Part shown: in pieces, positions 11,633-23,569 of the stretch
How the letters are laid out: every line of letters starts with the position of its first letter
Position numbering within the stretch: the first letter of the stretch is position 1
Assembly (NCBI GenBank): GCA_951802195.1
Contig: OX637635.1
Span: 248,001 to 312,000 of the forward strand
DNA: 64,000 nt
Direction of reading: 5' to 3'
Source: Tausonia pullulans
Taxonomy: Eukaryota > Basidiomycota > Tremellomycetes > Cystofilobasidiales > Mrakiaceae
Program-made: the position numbers and the translations under genes
Notes under the pieces: model-generated
Told to the model about the DNA's origin: nothing
The model's input: only the letters and a program-made list of their open reading frames with translations
Databases searched by the model: none

Positions 11633-14600
11633 CTACGGGCCACTACTGTCCTTACTCGTCGACATGCTATTGCTCGAACGCCCACTCATGGTCCGCCAAG
11701 ACGATCTCTCGCCAGGAGCAGTCACGGCTCCAGCCGACTTCTTCATCGCGGGCTCGCCAAGTCTATACAAAGGGGGCCGAGAAGTGTTAGCAAAGAGAAC
11801 AGGAGGGTGGAGTGATCGACGGACCTTGAGCAGGACGCTATCGACGGGCTGGGGCGACGCCGAACCCTTCCACTTGCAGCTATGCGGGGCAAACGCGTGG
11901 GGGAACATCGTCAGGACGAATGAGAGAGAGAGAGAGAGAGATAAGGACGGCGTACCGAGCGAAAAATTCGAGTAAACGTTCGCGGTGGCCCGTTCCAGGA
12001 AGCGCTTCCGATCCCAGGACGACAAGTGGGAGCGCGAGGCCAATCTGGTCCCAGAACGAGTCAGTCTCCTTCAGCTTTCCTAGGGACAAGAGAGAGCGCT
12101 AAACTCACTTCTGTCCCGAACGGCACAGATTCAAAATGGATGACCGAGGCCCCGATGATCGCCTGGAGTTGCTCATCGTGCGTTGGCAGGGCAAAGATCT
12201 CTCGGACGAGGAGGACACGCATGGTAGATCGGAAGATGGCGTGGAATGCTCGAGTGGTGACTGTTGGGATGAAGTCAGTACATAAAAGGGGCGAGAAGAG
12301 AGATGTACATGCTCACTCGACTTATTGCTATCATCATCCCTCTCCCTCAATTCCATATCCAGCTCCCCCGCCAACTTGCGGATCTCCGCCTCCTGCCATG
12401 TCCCTGGCTCGCTGGTCTCCCGGAAGCGATCCCATCGCTTGACGAGGTTCAGCGTCCTCGCGCAAAGATCCCACACTTCTCGGGAGAGTCCGAGGACTTC
12501 TTTGACACCGTCCGAGGTGACCATCGTCGCACGAGCAGGGGAGAAGCGGTCCCATACAAGGAGGTCGGGAGCCGAGGAGTCGAAAAGGGAGGTGCCGTCG
12601 GGAGTGATGGAGGAGCATGCGGTGATGATCTCGTAAATCTGAGAGAGGAAGGAGCGCGAATTTGTCAGGTAGTGTGGGCTTGGAGCACGGAAGGCCAACG
12701 TCATCGACGCACGCTGCAGATGTTGCCCATGACGCGCCGCTCGAAGGCGGACCACGATGAGACATCGCCGAACGCCTTAGACGAGAGATGCCGCTTGATG
12801 CTTTTAAGCAGACCTGAGAACTGCTCCGAATCACCGTCCAGGAGCTGGGGATGGAGGAGAACTAGGGGTGAGCGGGCGCAGTCAAAAGGATCGGGTTCAA
12901 GCGGGGACATACCGTGGTGAGCGCGAGCAACATCAACGTCGTCGCGACGACCTCTCGGTTCCTCGTCGATGAGCCCGGCGGCGAGCCAACCTTGCGTTCC
13001 GCGGCGGCCTGAGCTGCAAATTCGCGCAGCAACTGAAATGCCTTGGCCCGGTTGATAGTTGCCTGCCGCCGCCACGCGCCGTCGTCATTGCTGATGTTGA
13101 GCGCAAGGTTGGCACGGTGAGCCGAGCTGACGGCGAGGAGGGCATGCAGGACTGGGTTGGTCTCGTCCGAACGAGGGCCGCTGTTGGAGCCGCTGGTCGT
13201 CGATGACGGCGTGGAGACGGATGAAGTGGAGGCTCCCCCGGACACGGTGAGGGAGGCGGGGGTTGCCCCTCCGGCAGGCGTCTTATCTGGGGTGGAGGTG
13301 CTACGGTTGCTGGGGACGGAGAAAGAAACCTCCATGGCTCGCAGAGCGAGCGGGAGGAAGTGCGGCTGCTTCCGGGCCTGATCCTCAGACGAGAGTGCGA
13401 TGAGCGTCGGCGAGACGAGCGTCATGTAGTGGTGAAGAAGCTCGCGCTGCCGCGACGAGAAGTCACCGAGCTCAGCCGGAGTGGACGTGAATGCGAGCGC
13501 CTGCTCGCCAAGCCTCCGCGAGATAAGGTTATGCAGTCGCTGAAGCTGATCGTACTCAAGCGTGCTGAGAGCCTGCATGGTGGCCGACGTGAGGGATTGG
13601 GTGGGAGCAGCATTGCTGGAATAAGACGAAGCTGGAAGAGGTAGGGGTGGTGGTGGAGACTGAAAATCAAGCAACTGGAGGGCTCCCGCGAGCTGTTGGG
13701 GCCGAGGTTGGAGGAAATCCTCGCCGTTTCCGTTGTCGTTGCCGCCCTGCGACAGTTGCTGAAGGCCGTAATCGACGGAGGAGACAGGTAGAGAGGACTG
13801 AAGCGTGGGATCGAAGCCGTTCCTCTCACCTCCACCGCCGTCGCCAAAGAGCGGTTGTTGATTGGGGAGAAAGACGCCGAAAGAATCCGGAGCGATCTGG
13901 AACGTCGGACTGGAGAAAGAGGGGCCAGGGATCGAGGCTGGGTCGATCCCGGGAGGAAGGGAGAGGAAGCTGTGCCCAAGAGAAGGTGAGGGAAAGAGAC
14001 TCCAGTCAGCCAGAGATCGCGGGCACCTTGATATCCAGGATGTGTGGTTTCTCAAGCGACGGTTTAACTCGAAAGCGTCGACGACGATGCGCATGATGCC
14101 TGCTGAACAAGCAAGCATGACAACGAGTTGACCGCCCCCTTGAGTCAGACCTCTCCCTCACAAGAGCGAAACTTTCTCGCCAAGAGTCAGAGACTTTGCC
14201 CCATTTGGGTCGAGTAAAGACGCCCCGGTCTGGGGAAGAGTCCCGGGGCGGAGCTTCAGAGCCTGTTGGCAGGGGCTCGAGAGTGGAGAGGGAGAACGCT
14301 AAAGCGAGAACCACCTCGTGGCCGAAGGAGCTGAGCGAGCGGCGGAAGCCGAGATCAGGGACGACCCACCTCTGCCCTGGCCCTCCTCCTCCTCCCGGCG
14401 CAGCAGGTGGAGGCACGAACGCGGAAGGATCTGGAGGAACCCCCCATGGCGGGGGTACTGTCGAGCCCAGGTTGCTGAGAGGCATGGCAGCAGCAAGTGC
14501 TGGAGAGAGACCTGCCCCCTCGCCAGGGAGGAGCGGTCTCTGCCGCTTACGAGATGAGTCGTTGATCGACAACCGGGGTCCTCCTTCGCGATATGAGTGG

Positions 14601-15268
14601 TGTCGTGAAGACTCCTGACCGTCGTCTAGGTGGTGATGCTGGACTCCGGCCCCTCCGCCCACTGCCACCGGTGGTGTTGCGGAAGAGACAGTAGCAGGCG
14701 AGGTGCTCGACGACACCTGCTGCTGTTTGCCCAGCCCATTCTCCGTGTTGGCGGTGCGCTTCTTGTTGCGAACCCGGACGCCCAGTGGTCGGTCGTAGAC
14801 GCATGAAGCTCCGACACCCTGAGCGATGGACGGTCTCGATAAGCATACTGTCTGCTCCACGCGAGTGCAAGAGAAGAGCTCTCACCGTCCGGAAGCAGCG
14901 AGCGCAAATGGGTCGCTCCTCGGTGCACTGCCGAGCCGAAGGACGAGAAAGTCAGCTTCTCGCTCTCCTCTCGGCCCCCGCCAGTCAAAACGCACTTTCT
15001 TCTTCTTGGCTCTGTAGCGCAGCGACACCCGCGAGGGATGGAAGGAGGGAGGTACATCGTTCTTCGTCAGGTCCAGCAAGCAAGGAGACCACGTCGCCCC
15101 CCCCTCCCCCCATTATCCTCGCGCGTCTCCTCCCTCTCCATCCCCCCTCCTTCCGGTGAACGCGGGAACTCACCGACACGACTCGCAACCGACGCGACTC
15201 CGACTCCCAGGTTGGACACTCGTCCCTGGGTTCGCTGGCGTCGGCGTGCCGTGCGATGGGACGGACAT
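11633..15268 (-). CDS. Zn(II)2Cys6 fungal transcription factor with C-terminal Fungal_trans_2-like region
   Basis: The start ATG (15266-15268) opens MSVPSHGTPTPANPGTSVQP. The binuclear zinc cluster is assembled from four exons: 15174-15268 (ends GCESC+R), 14996-15011 (AKKKK), 14886-14927 (CTEERPICARCFRT) and one starting at 14818 (GVGASCVYDRPLG). This gives C-x2-C-x6-C-x6-C-x2-C-x8-C followed by a basic NKKR linker. All phases close exactly. The remaining ~800 residues include Pro/Ser-rich linkers, then a helical region (VLHALLAVSSAHRANLALN, RAKAFQLLREFA, VVATTLMLLALTT, SGLLKSIKRHLSSKAFGD, IYEIITACSSITPDG) typical of the fungal-specific Fungal_trans_2 (DUF3468) region. Small exons continue to the stop at 11633. 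It is a nuclear DNA-binding regulator, probably binding CGG-type sites; the regulon is unknown. Exon joints in 11633-12300 are less sure. Confidence 0.85.
14996..15011 (-). other. 16-nt microexon within the zinc-cluster domain
   Basis: The sequence between acceptor CTACAG and donor GTGCGT is A GCC AAG AAG AAG AAA. It completes the Arg codon split from exon 1 and supplies AKKKK, the basic stretch between the second and third zinc-binding cysteines. The flanking introns are 15012-15173 (162 bp) and 14928-14995 (68 bp). Without it the Cys spacing of the domain is wrong, which supports its use. Confidence 0.8.
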
Positions 15269-16160
15269 GAGAGCGAAGCGAAGCTCGGGATGGGTGAATC
15301 GTTGGTGGTTGTGGGTCGATCGAAAAGGGTGGTGCCTCCGCGACGCCTTGGGCCGAACCTAGGGGCGGGAGGGATTCGTGGGTGGGGAATGCCCGGGGAC
15401 GGCGGAGAAGAACCAGCAAGGGACAAACAGGGAAGCCTTAGATTAGATGCCCAGCCAAGCAAGCACCGTAGAGATCGACGAGCTTCCTCCATTCTTCTGT
15501 TTCCATCACCCCACAGCATCTCTGTCTTCCTTACATCTCCGCTTGCTCTTTGGAGCCCTCCGCCCACAACGACGACATCTGGCGGTCCTCTTGTCTTCCC
15601 CTCGCTTCACCCTATTTGTTCCGCACTAATTGGTATGATGAGAGGCCGACCGGACCGCCCGCTTTTCTTGCTCGGCTCCGGTGGGGACGAGAAGTCACGT
15701 TTCCCTCATTGCACCCGCCTTCACAATCCACCCGATCACCCGCAAGTACGAGGGGAGTGCATAATCTCGTTCTTGGGGAGGAAAATAGATATGATGGGGG
15801 CAAGATGCAGATAATCATCGACAAACCCAGCTATTCAAACTTCATCAAATGCGCGCTTCAGTTTAGCTTAATAAAACCAGGCTTCGGACCGAACGGAAAC
15901 ATTCATTGTTGTAGGAGGATACAGGAAAGATGAAGGAAACAGCACGATGGAAGGAGATGCGTAAGGTGGGAAGGAGCTGCGTTTAACGAGATGAGGGTAA
16001 GGTAAGTAGAGAGAGAAGGGGAAGTGCAAGTCATGAGCATGTAGAATACGAGCAGAAGGGTCGTTTGTGTAGTTCGGTTCGTTTCCGAAAGCTTAAGAGA
16101 TGGTGGGGTTATAGAGTATAGTATGCGGTGTGCCGCGAGAAGGAGAGGCTTTGCCCCTCG
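15269..16160. other. Upstream region of the Zn2Cys6 gene and 3' flank of the MFS gene
   Basis: This is 892 bp without a convincing gene. The right half (15800-16100) is A-rich and probably contains the 3' UTR of the transporter; the left half probably contains the promoter and 5' leader of the zinc-cluster gene. Open frames here lack codon bias and recognisable motifs. Confidence 0.5.
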
Positions 16161-18940
16161 TCATCTTGTCGTTGAGGGCTTCTCTCCCTCCGAGGCCTCG
16201 GCAGGGACGTTGGTCTTCCCGCTCTGCTGCTGGTCGCCAGCGACCTCGCTCGTGGGGAAAGGGGCCCGAGCTGCAGGAGGAACAACCGCCGCCGCGACCA
16301 GGGCTTTCTCGCTGTCGACCGGCGGAGCCGGAACGTACTTGCTCCATTCACGAATCTTAGCGCCATAGACCTGGTGCAAGAAGAGTCAGTACGAAATTTG
16401 ATCAAGTCAAGCGAATAGATCCAGGCACTCACGTAGAAGAGGATTGGGACGGGGAAGAAGAGTACGCAGAGGAAGCCAAGGATGGAGAGCGACCAACCGG
16501 CCCCAAGCTTGACAAACATCTGGTTCGAGACTGTTGGAGATGGGACAGGTCAGAAAGAGGGAATCAAATAAATAAATAAAAACCCCCGGATGTGGCTCAC
16601 ACAGCGGGAAGATACCGCCGAAGGAGAAGCGCATAAAGTTTGAACCAGCGAGGACCGAACCCATTTGGTATGTGCTGATGAGCAAAGAGAGGGTCAGTCA
16701 GCACTGCGCGTCTTCAAGCCGGAGGGCTCCATAGACTCACTAGGTGTCGCTGAAATACGAAAAGCAGCTGAGCGTGAGGCCCAGCTGACCAATCGCAAAT
16801 ATGACGCCACTGGCCACCGGAGCAAGCCAATGGACCGAGGGCTGGGCCGTCCAGGCAAGCCAGAAGAGTGCGACAGGGAGGAGACCGGCGCCGAGGATGC
16901 CGAACCAGAGACGCTCCTCGGGTTGGGCCTTGCCCGTCGGGGAGCGGGCAGCCGCGCGAAGGTAGGGGACGGAGCAGTAGTGTGCGATGGGCTGGGTAAA
17001 GCGGATGGGTAAGCAAGGGATCATGGTGAAGCGGAGAAGGAGAGGCTGGACTCACAGTCGAAATGATGAAACCGATGATGCAAGCAATGAAAGGGAGACC
17101 CGCCATGCCCTGGGACCAGTGGCGCTCTGAAGTAAATATAAAGGGATAGGCCGAAAAGTACAGATTGAGAATTCCGTAGAGAAAGGAGACATGCAAGCTG
17201 AGAAGAAAGACGATGGGTTCCATGACGCTATTGTTCGCGCCAAAGAAAGTCAGCGAAAGTCGCATTGAGGTGAAGAGCACGGGGTCTGCCACACGCACAG
17301 GAGAAGGAAAGGCCGGACGAGATACTTCTTGGCTTCATCAGCCCAGCCGCCAATGACTCTGCCAGCCTCATATGAGGTGATGTGGTGCGCGCCAATCTCG
17401 GCGGCGAGCGCCTTGGCCCGGCGTTGCAGAATCGCGGGCGCGTAAGTCTCGGGAACAAGGAACGTCGCAACAAGCGTTGAAGCACCGGAGACAATGGTCT
17501 GCGTATAGCCGAGCCAGCGCCAACCGACCCGCTGGTTGATCCAGCCTCCGATGAGTGGGCCGAGAACGGGTCCACCAAAGCGACCGACGCCGGCGAGGAT
17601 GAGCGGAAGGCCAATCTCATGCTCAGCGAAAAGGTCATTGGCCATAGCCGGACAGTGCGACATGGAGGCGCTACCGAAGAAGCCTGGGGAGAGGATATGC
17701 TGAAGCTCAGTCTTTGCCCAGCTGTAAAAGGGGAGAGACGCGACTAACCGCTGATAAAGCGGAGGATGAGGAGCGAGGGGACGTTGTGGCAGAGCGAGAT
17801 GCCGAGGTTGAAAAACGTAAAGAGGAAGAACGAAATGATCATGACAGGCCGACGACCGAACATCTGGGGATTGCAGCAAGGGTGAGTCAGTGATGTAAGA
17901 AAGGTGTATGTGCGCAATCGAGAAGAAAAGAACACTTACTTCTCCGAGCGGCGCAGTAAGGAGCGACGAGATGGCAAGTCCAAAAAGATAAAGCGTTGTT
18001 CCAAGTACGACGATCTCACGCTTCGTATGAAACTCGCTGAGGTAGACAGGACGCAAGCAGACGTAGAATAGCAATTAGTCAAGGGACAGACGCTCGGGCC
18101 TGGTGATGTAATCGACGACCTTCCTCTGGAGGACCTCTCCATCCCCCAATATCTTTCTGAGGCACTAGGGGCCTGCTAGCATGGAAAGATCTTCGCATGT
18201 GCGGCTTCCCAGCTCTAGCTGCACCTCTGAATCCTTTGGCAGCTGGTTGGCTTGCTGGCTGCTGCTACGACTTGACGCGCCAGTAGGCAACGCCCTTCCC
18301 CTCTCACCGATATGAGAGCACTCCGTACTCACTTGACGATTTGAGCCGTGCCCGGCGTGAACAGCGAAATGGCGAGCGTGCCGCAGGTCATCTCGAAGCA
18401 CGCGCAGGTCATGATCCACCACCGATACGCTTTGCTCCAACGACGAGGATCTCCTGGGTCGTTCACGTCGAAGCAGACGACAAATGGGTCCTCGGGAGCA
18501 CCCGTGCCCATGTAACGGCTCTTGATGGGTCTCACCGATGCTGAGGACCCCGTTCCCGCGGTACTCGGTCCGTCATCGTGGCCCTCGCCATGGTCGTAGT
18601 CGCCGTCGGCAGTGCTGCCCTCGGCGGCGCCCGACTGGGACGCTGAAACATGGTGGTAGAGAGAAGGCTCGGACCTGTTGACGGTGACGAAGGACCGGAG
18701 TGTGTCGGCAGTGACGGATAGCTCCCTCGTCCGGCGCTGAGTCTGGTCTGGAGGGGCATGGTGGTCCGAGAAAGCCGAACTCGTTGAGCCCTGGCCAGAG
18801 TCTCGTAGGGGGGGCCGGTCGCTACGAGTTCGGATGGGCGAGGGCAGCGGGCTGAAGGACGTCGAGTGCCGCCGGGTGGGCAGCGAGTCTAGCGTAGGGT
18901 GCTGCTTGCGCGGGGAAGTTGGTGCATATCGGGATTCCAT
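16161..18940 (-). CDS. MFS transporter, DHA1 (drug:H+ antiporter-1) type
   Basis: The start ATG is 18938-18940 and the first exon ends at 18333. A ~170-residue cytosolic Ser-rich tail precedes the motif DPGDPRRWSKAYRWWI that introduces TM1 in fungal DHA1 carriers (polyamine/azole/fluconazole type). The next exon has NEFHTKREIVVLGTTLYLFG and the motif A region LLTAPLGE joined to GRRPVMIISFFLF. Further exons give RFISGFFGSASMSHC (TM4), the motif C-like GGPVLGPLIGGWINQ (TM5), GWRWLGYTQ and FLVPETYAPAILQRRAK, which ends the first half. The second half includes FLLSLHVSFLYGILNLYF, MAGLPFIACIIGFI and a final helix GFLCVLFFPVPILFYVYG, with the tail ending at 16161. Twelve helices are expected, in the plasma membrane. 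There are at least eight introns. The substrate cannot be assigned. The nearest neighbour, the NmrA-like relic, is divergent. Confidence 0.85.
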
Positions 18941-19808
18941 GGAGAGAGGGAGAGGTTCGCCCAGAGGAGAGGAGGTGGGCGGGCGAGAGAGGGTGTAGGC
19001 AGGAAAATGGAAACAAGAGGAGGGGGAATGGGGATCGAGGGAGGACCGGTCGGGAGTGTCGGCGGTCTCCTACGGCGCTGCTGTGCCCGAGGCCCCACGG
19101 GATGGCAGCCCTCCCCTTCCACCATCTCTCTCTCACGCACGCCCTTAGTAGAGGGGAAAAAGAAATCTCAGGTGCCGCCTTTGTGTGCAGTTGGCTTTCC
19201 TGCTTAGTCTGGCCGACGAATTGTGTTCCCTCGCCACATCGCCCAAGCCTGGAGGAGGGCGCGAGCGCACGCGGCCAGTACAGGCGCCATGGGCACATTG
19301 TACCTCCTCTCCTGCATGCATGCCACCTCCTGTTGCCACCGCCCACCCCCTAGCCCCCTTGTGACTGAGTTTATGACATCTGCATGAGGCGTCTGGGCCG
19401 TCGCAAGCCCTGCTGCACTGTTCAAGCCCTCGGCGACATAGGCCGGCCTTCCGAAGACCAGCCCGTATTGCTGCCTCCCACTCAGCTCTTCGTGCCTTCG
19501 CCGCTATGGAGTTCCTGCTGCCTGCTTTCTTGGCAGATTGAGCGCCGTGGACTATCACTCGTGCATGCATTCCCTTAGCCCCCTGTAGCCATCCCGTCTA
19601 ATGCTCCTCCTCTCTTGAGCCTGAGTCGCCGTTGTTGTTACGCCTAAGGAGGTTGGGGAGGGGTTACTCACCGCGGAAGGCCTGTAACATGGTCCAACTG
19701 CGTCTCCCCGGCCTGGGATGACGGCACACACCTCTGGCCCTGTCGTTTGGTATAAGGTCCCCCGGGCTCGAGGAAACACCAACGACACGCCAGTCACTGC
19801 TCAACCCT
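18941..19808. other. Intergenic region between the MFS gene and the NmrA relic
   Basis: This is 868 bp. It begins with a CT-rich (sense of the MFS gene) leader-like tract to about 19150. The remainder shows no frame with protein-like composition. It probably contains the MFS promoter and the former promoter of the divergent NmrA-like gene. Confidence 0.5.
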
Positions 19809-21241
19809 ATGTATTTCAAGCGTATTATGGTCTGCGGTGCCACGAGCAAGCAAGGAGGAGGCGAATGTCGGCCCTGTTTCGATCCAGCCCAGCTGGCGCG
19901 CGAGCATTCAATCATTCATTTTCCCTCCACCTTCCTCCTCAGGGGTCGTCAGAGGCCTCATCAAGGCCAACACCGACTCGTCCTACTCCGTTCTTCCCTA
20001 TATCATTCTCGCTCTCACCCGATCCACCACCTCAACAAAGGCGCGAGGCCTGAAAGAGCTCAAAGGCGTCAAGCTCATCGAGAGCCACCTCAATGAGCTG
20101 GAAAAGTTCTTGAGTTGGCTATGGCTGAAGAAAAAAGATCTATGGGATCTATTGCGCTCAACAGAATTCGATAGGAAGGTTGGTAGATCGCATGACAGTG
20201 ATAGTTTGACAGATCAAGGGCGGAACTGATACACGCTGCTCCTCTTGCCAGGCGAGGTCGACGGCGAAGTCGTCCAGGCCAAGACCCTCGCCGGCGCTGC
20301 ATCCAAGCATGGCGTCTCTCCCCTTCGTCTGTACATATGTAGGTTTTGGCGAAACGGACAAGGTACGGCAATTGTCCACTTGAAAGACGTGCACTGACTG
20401 TTGCGGTCGATTTCTCAGTCAATCTGTTTCAGTCGAGCGAGATGGCATCAAACTTGACCTACCATCTCTTTATCCAGTTTTGAGTCAAAGGGCAAAATCG
20501 TAGAGGACATTCAGGTGATGCACCCGAGCCTGCCTCTCACCGTCCTCCAACCCACGTGAGATCATCTCTTATTGACTAAAGGAGCTTCACTCACTCATTC
20601 CTTTCTACGCGACTACTTTATGGACAACTTCGCCGACTATGACTCGATTCTAGGCAAGCTCATCTCGACGATGGGAAGCGGTTTTTTCCCTTGTGCCTTG
20701 AGACCCGTTCAGTGACTCCCTTCAACCGACAGCTCCTCGAAAAGACCTTCACCTCTCCATCCCACACCATCCAGCCTATTGTCTTCTCTGACATCTATCG
20801 ATTCCCCGCCCTCAACTTCTATCATCCGGAAGAACATCGGCAAGACTCTCTCGCTCATGGGTGACGAGCTGAACCCATAGCAGATCCGAAAGGTGTTTGG
20901 GAAGGTTGTAGGAAGGGAGATCCCGACGGCTTGGGGGTTCTTGGCGAGCGAGGCGATTTGGGCAATCATGATGAAATGGTCGGATCTCCCAAGTCAATTC
21001 TCATGCAGCGCTGCCGACCAACTATCTTCTCCTCATGTTGATTGACTTCCCCAGGAGCTCGCAACCATGTTCAAGGTTCCGTTCCTTTCCTTCCTGCTTG
21101 CGCAGACACTGGCCTCAGAGACTTTTACAGTTTTCTGACACGGCAGGCTACTTACTTCGCCGACATTCCGGACCTGCGGACTCATCTCCCCGAGCTCAAG
21201 GACCTGCGGTCATTCCTCGTTGAGAAGGTGGTCAAGTGGTG
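19809..21241 (+). pseudogene. NmrA-like / NAD(P)-binding Rossmann-fold gene, degenerate
   Basis: The start MYFKRIMVCGATSKQGG has the GATxxQGG dinucleotide-binding loop of NmrA-like proteins. It continues as GVVRGLIKANTDSS and LTRSTTSTKARGLKELKGVK after a probable GC-AG intron. Later blocks in family order are EVVQAKTLAGAASKHGV, VGFGETDK, FESKGKIVEDIQ, LPLTVLQPT, YFMDNFADYDSILGKLIS, TIQPIVFSDI, GKTLSLMGDELNP, IRKVFGKVVGREIPTAWG, and the C-terminal ADIPDLRTHLPELKDLRSF ending at 21241. The blocks do not share one frame: shifts fall near 20110, 20320 and 20830, an in-frame TAG is at 20878-20880, and a 12-nt insertion (PYII) interrupts a core strand. Family members act as redox sensors or isoflavone-reductase-like enzymes. 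This copy looks non-functional yet is still easy to align, so decay seems recent. Sequencing error is less likely, given several independent lesions. Confidence 0.8.
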
Positions 21242-21418
21242 ACTTGAAAAATGCCGGTCTCCCGTGTTGAGCTGCGAAACTCGTGGTGGATCATCAATTG
21301 TGCAAAAAAAAATAATGACTGGATAAAAGCACTCGAGGTCTGAGTGGGAGGATATGTGAGGAGAGAAAGAAGAGAAGAGAGGAAGAGGGAGAAAAAGAGA
21401 GAGAGTGCAGACTCCTCC

Positions 21419-23046
21419 TCAGTAGCCGTTGAATCGCTTCTCCTTAAGCCCACCCGCCTCGGATCCATCAGGCTCAAAGCTGTCGATCAGTACAGTGTCA
21501 GCATCGAGCGGCCACATGCGGCAAACGAGGTCAGGACAACTCACCCCAGCGCACCACCCTCCGTCTCAGGGATGTTCATCTCGTTCTCATCGGCCCCTTC
21601 CTCCCCAAGCACTACGACCCCGTCCATATCCTCGTTTCCACCCTCCTCCCCCTCCTCGTCGTCATCAGCCATCATCGCCTGCGCCTTCTTCATTGCCTCT
21701 CCCTCGTTGCTATAGTGCCTAGTCCGAGCCCTCGCGAACGCCCGGTGCTTGGCTTCCTGCTCCGGCGTCAGCTCTTCCTCGTCATCATCTCCGCCCGCCT
21801 CAGATGTGCCCGACCCAGAGATATGCGGTCGGCCAGAACCTCCGTCCGTAGGAAGGGAGAAGGATGTCGACCGAGAGGAAGGGAGGGACCGGTTGTTTCC
21901 GTGCGAGGAGTGCGGGGAGGAACCGGTCTGAGAGGCTGAACGGCGCGTCATCTCCGAGGGGAAGTCGGACGCTGAAGGGAGGGTCGCAATAGAGCGGCCG
22001 GAGGCGGAGGCGTCGGTAGCGGTCGCACCGTTGCCGTTGAGCTGGCCGAGGTCGAAGCCAGGAACGTCTGGGGAGAGAGAAAAAGAGGATGGATCAGGGT
22101 AGGCGGATCAGTCCACGAGCTCGTCTCAGCGAGGAAGAGGCCATGAACTGCGCTCACCTCCAAGGACAATGTCGTTGATAGCGTCGTAGCGGACGTAGGG
22201 CGTCTTGGGTTCAGTGATCTTCCTGCAGGACCAACAGGACAGGAAGCGTTAAGCGATCAGAACCGCTGGGATGCGTGAGCAAGACAGGGACAATCAAAAA
22301 GCGGCAACTGAGAGTGCAGCAGCGCTAAAGCAGTAATAGCACCGCCGTGAAAATCTGGGTAGCAACGAGCTTGGGGATGTCTCCCGGAGTTCGGCGAAGC
22401 CCTAGATTGAGCGAGATGCTTGCGTCGCTATCGTCCACCGCGGCGCGCACTGGCTACCCGATTCGAGGGATGACCCCCTCCCCCCTCCCCCACCCAGCTC
22501 TCAGCCTCCACATCACATGATCACTCACATGAGTGAGTCCTTGCCGAGCTCCGTCTCCGCAAGGTTCTTCTCGTCCCAGGTGATGCCGGTATTCGATCTG
22601 ATCCAGTCAGCCGAGTCCAGAAGGGGTAGCAGGAAGGCGGGAAAGCCGGAGCGACGTCAGCACGCCTGCGTTCACGCTCGCGCCTTCTTCGTCCAAGAGG
22701 CTTCCTTCCGCCCATCGCGCGCAAGATAGACAGCACACGCACGAAAGCTCGCCAGATCCAGGAGAGAAGGTTTCGTCATCAGCAGCGCTCAACGAGGGGT
22801 ATACGTGCTGCTCGCCCGGCGTCGGGACGGCGGTCCCAGGGCCTGACGAGCTGGCGTTCTTGAGGATGCCCTTGGCTGAGAGAGAAGGGAGCACAAGCCA
22901 TCAGCACCACCAAGGGAGAATCGCCTCGATAGTTGAGCGTCCAACCACTCACGCTTGCCGGGGACAAAGGCGGACGTGTCGGAACCCAAGCCGGGCGTCT
23001 CGCGGAGGGGGATGAGGGGAGGGGCGTTGGCGTCGTGGCCGTCCAT
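21419..23046 (-). CDS. Protein phosphatase 1 inhibitor-2 (IPP-2 / Glc8-type)
   Basis: The start ATG is 23044-23046. The N-terminus contains PLRETPGLGSDTSAFVPGK, joined across intron 22876-22952 to PKGILKNASSS. KGILKN is the first PP1-docking motif of inhibitor-2. Further exons carry SNTGITWDEKNLAETELGKD (the WDExN motif), then a KTPY exon (KITEPKTPYVRYDAINDI), which is the inhibitory phosphorylation-site region, and ARARTRHYSNEGEAMKKA, the HYNE-like motif that enters the PP1 active site. An acidic tail follows and the last exon gives FEPDGSEAGGLKEKRF before the stop at 21419-21421. All four hallmark motifs appear in family order, so the call is firm. It regulates PP1 (Glc7/Dis2) in nucleus and cytoplasm. 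Six or so short exons are used; the middle joints were placed by motif continuity. Confidence 0.88.
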
Positions 23047-23569
23047 GGTTGCGTGTTGTATCTTCTTGAGAGTAGATGTGGTTGGCAGAGTGTGTGCCTG
23101 GGTAGTTTGAGTACAGTAGCTAGATGCGGGGGATGCGAGGCGGGTGGTGGTGGTCAATGGAGCGAGAGCTGGAGCGACATCGGCACGCTCTCCCTCGCTC
23201 TCTCCCCATGCGGCGCCCACTGAACGCGTCGAAGCGACGGCACAATCGCCACGCGCGCTTTCAATAGGTCACTGTGAACCTTGTACAAGTGTGGCCGTAA
23301 GCATGGCGTCATAGGAAGTATCTGTAGATAAGGCGGGGATGTACTGTGGATGCTCCTCCGAGGACGAAGGAGGCTTGCTCCTGTCCCGTTCACCCATCTT
23401 CCTGCTCTCAACCCGTCTTCCAACTCTTAACAAGCTCCGTGGAAGCGTCATAAAATCATTTGTTTCAATATTCAAATCTAGTGGCCTTGGGGTGGAAGAA
23501 AAAATTGGTGGGGTACTAAGCGATAAGATGAAGTGAAAGACCTCCGACAACTTCAATGGGTCAACGGCA
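23047..23569. other. Intergenic spacer, inhibitor-2 promoter and 3' flank of the giant gene
   Basis: This is 523 bp between two same-strand genes. Nothing in it looks coding. The left part should be the inhibitor-2 promoter and the right part (23270-23569, A/T-richer) the 3' UTR of the large gene. Confidence 0.5.
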
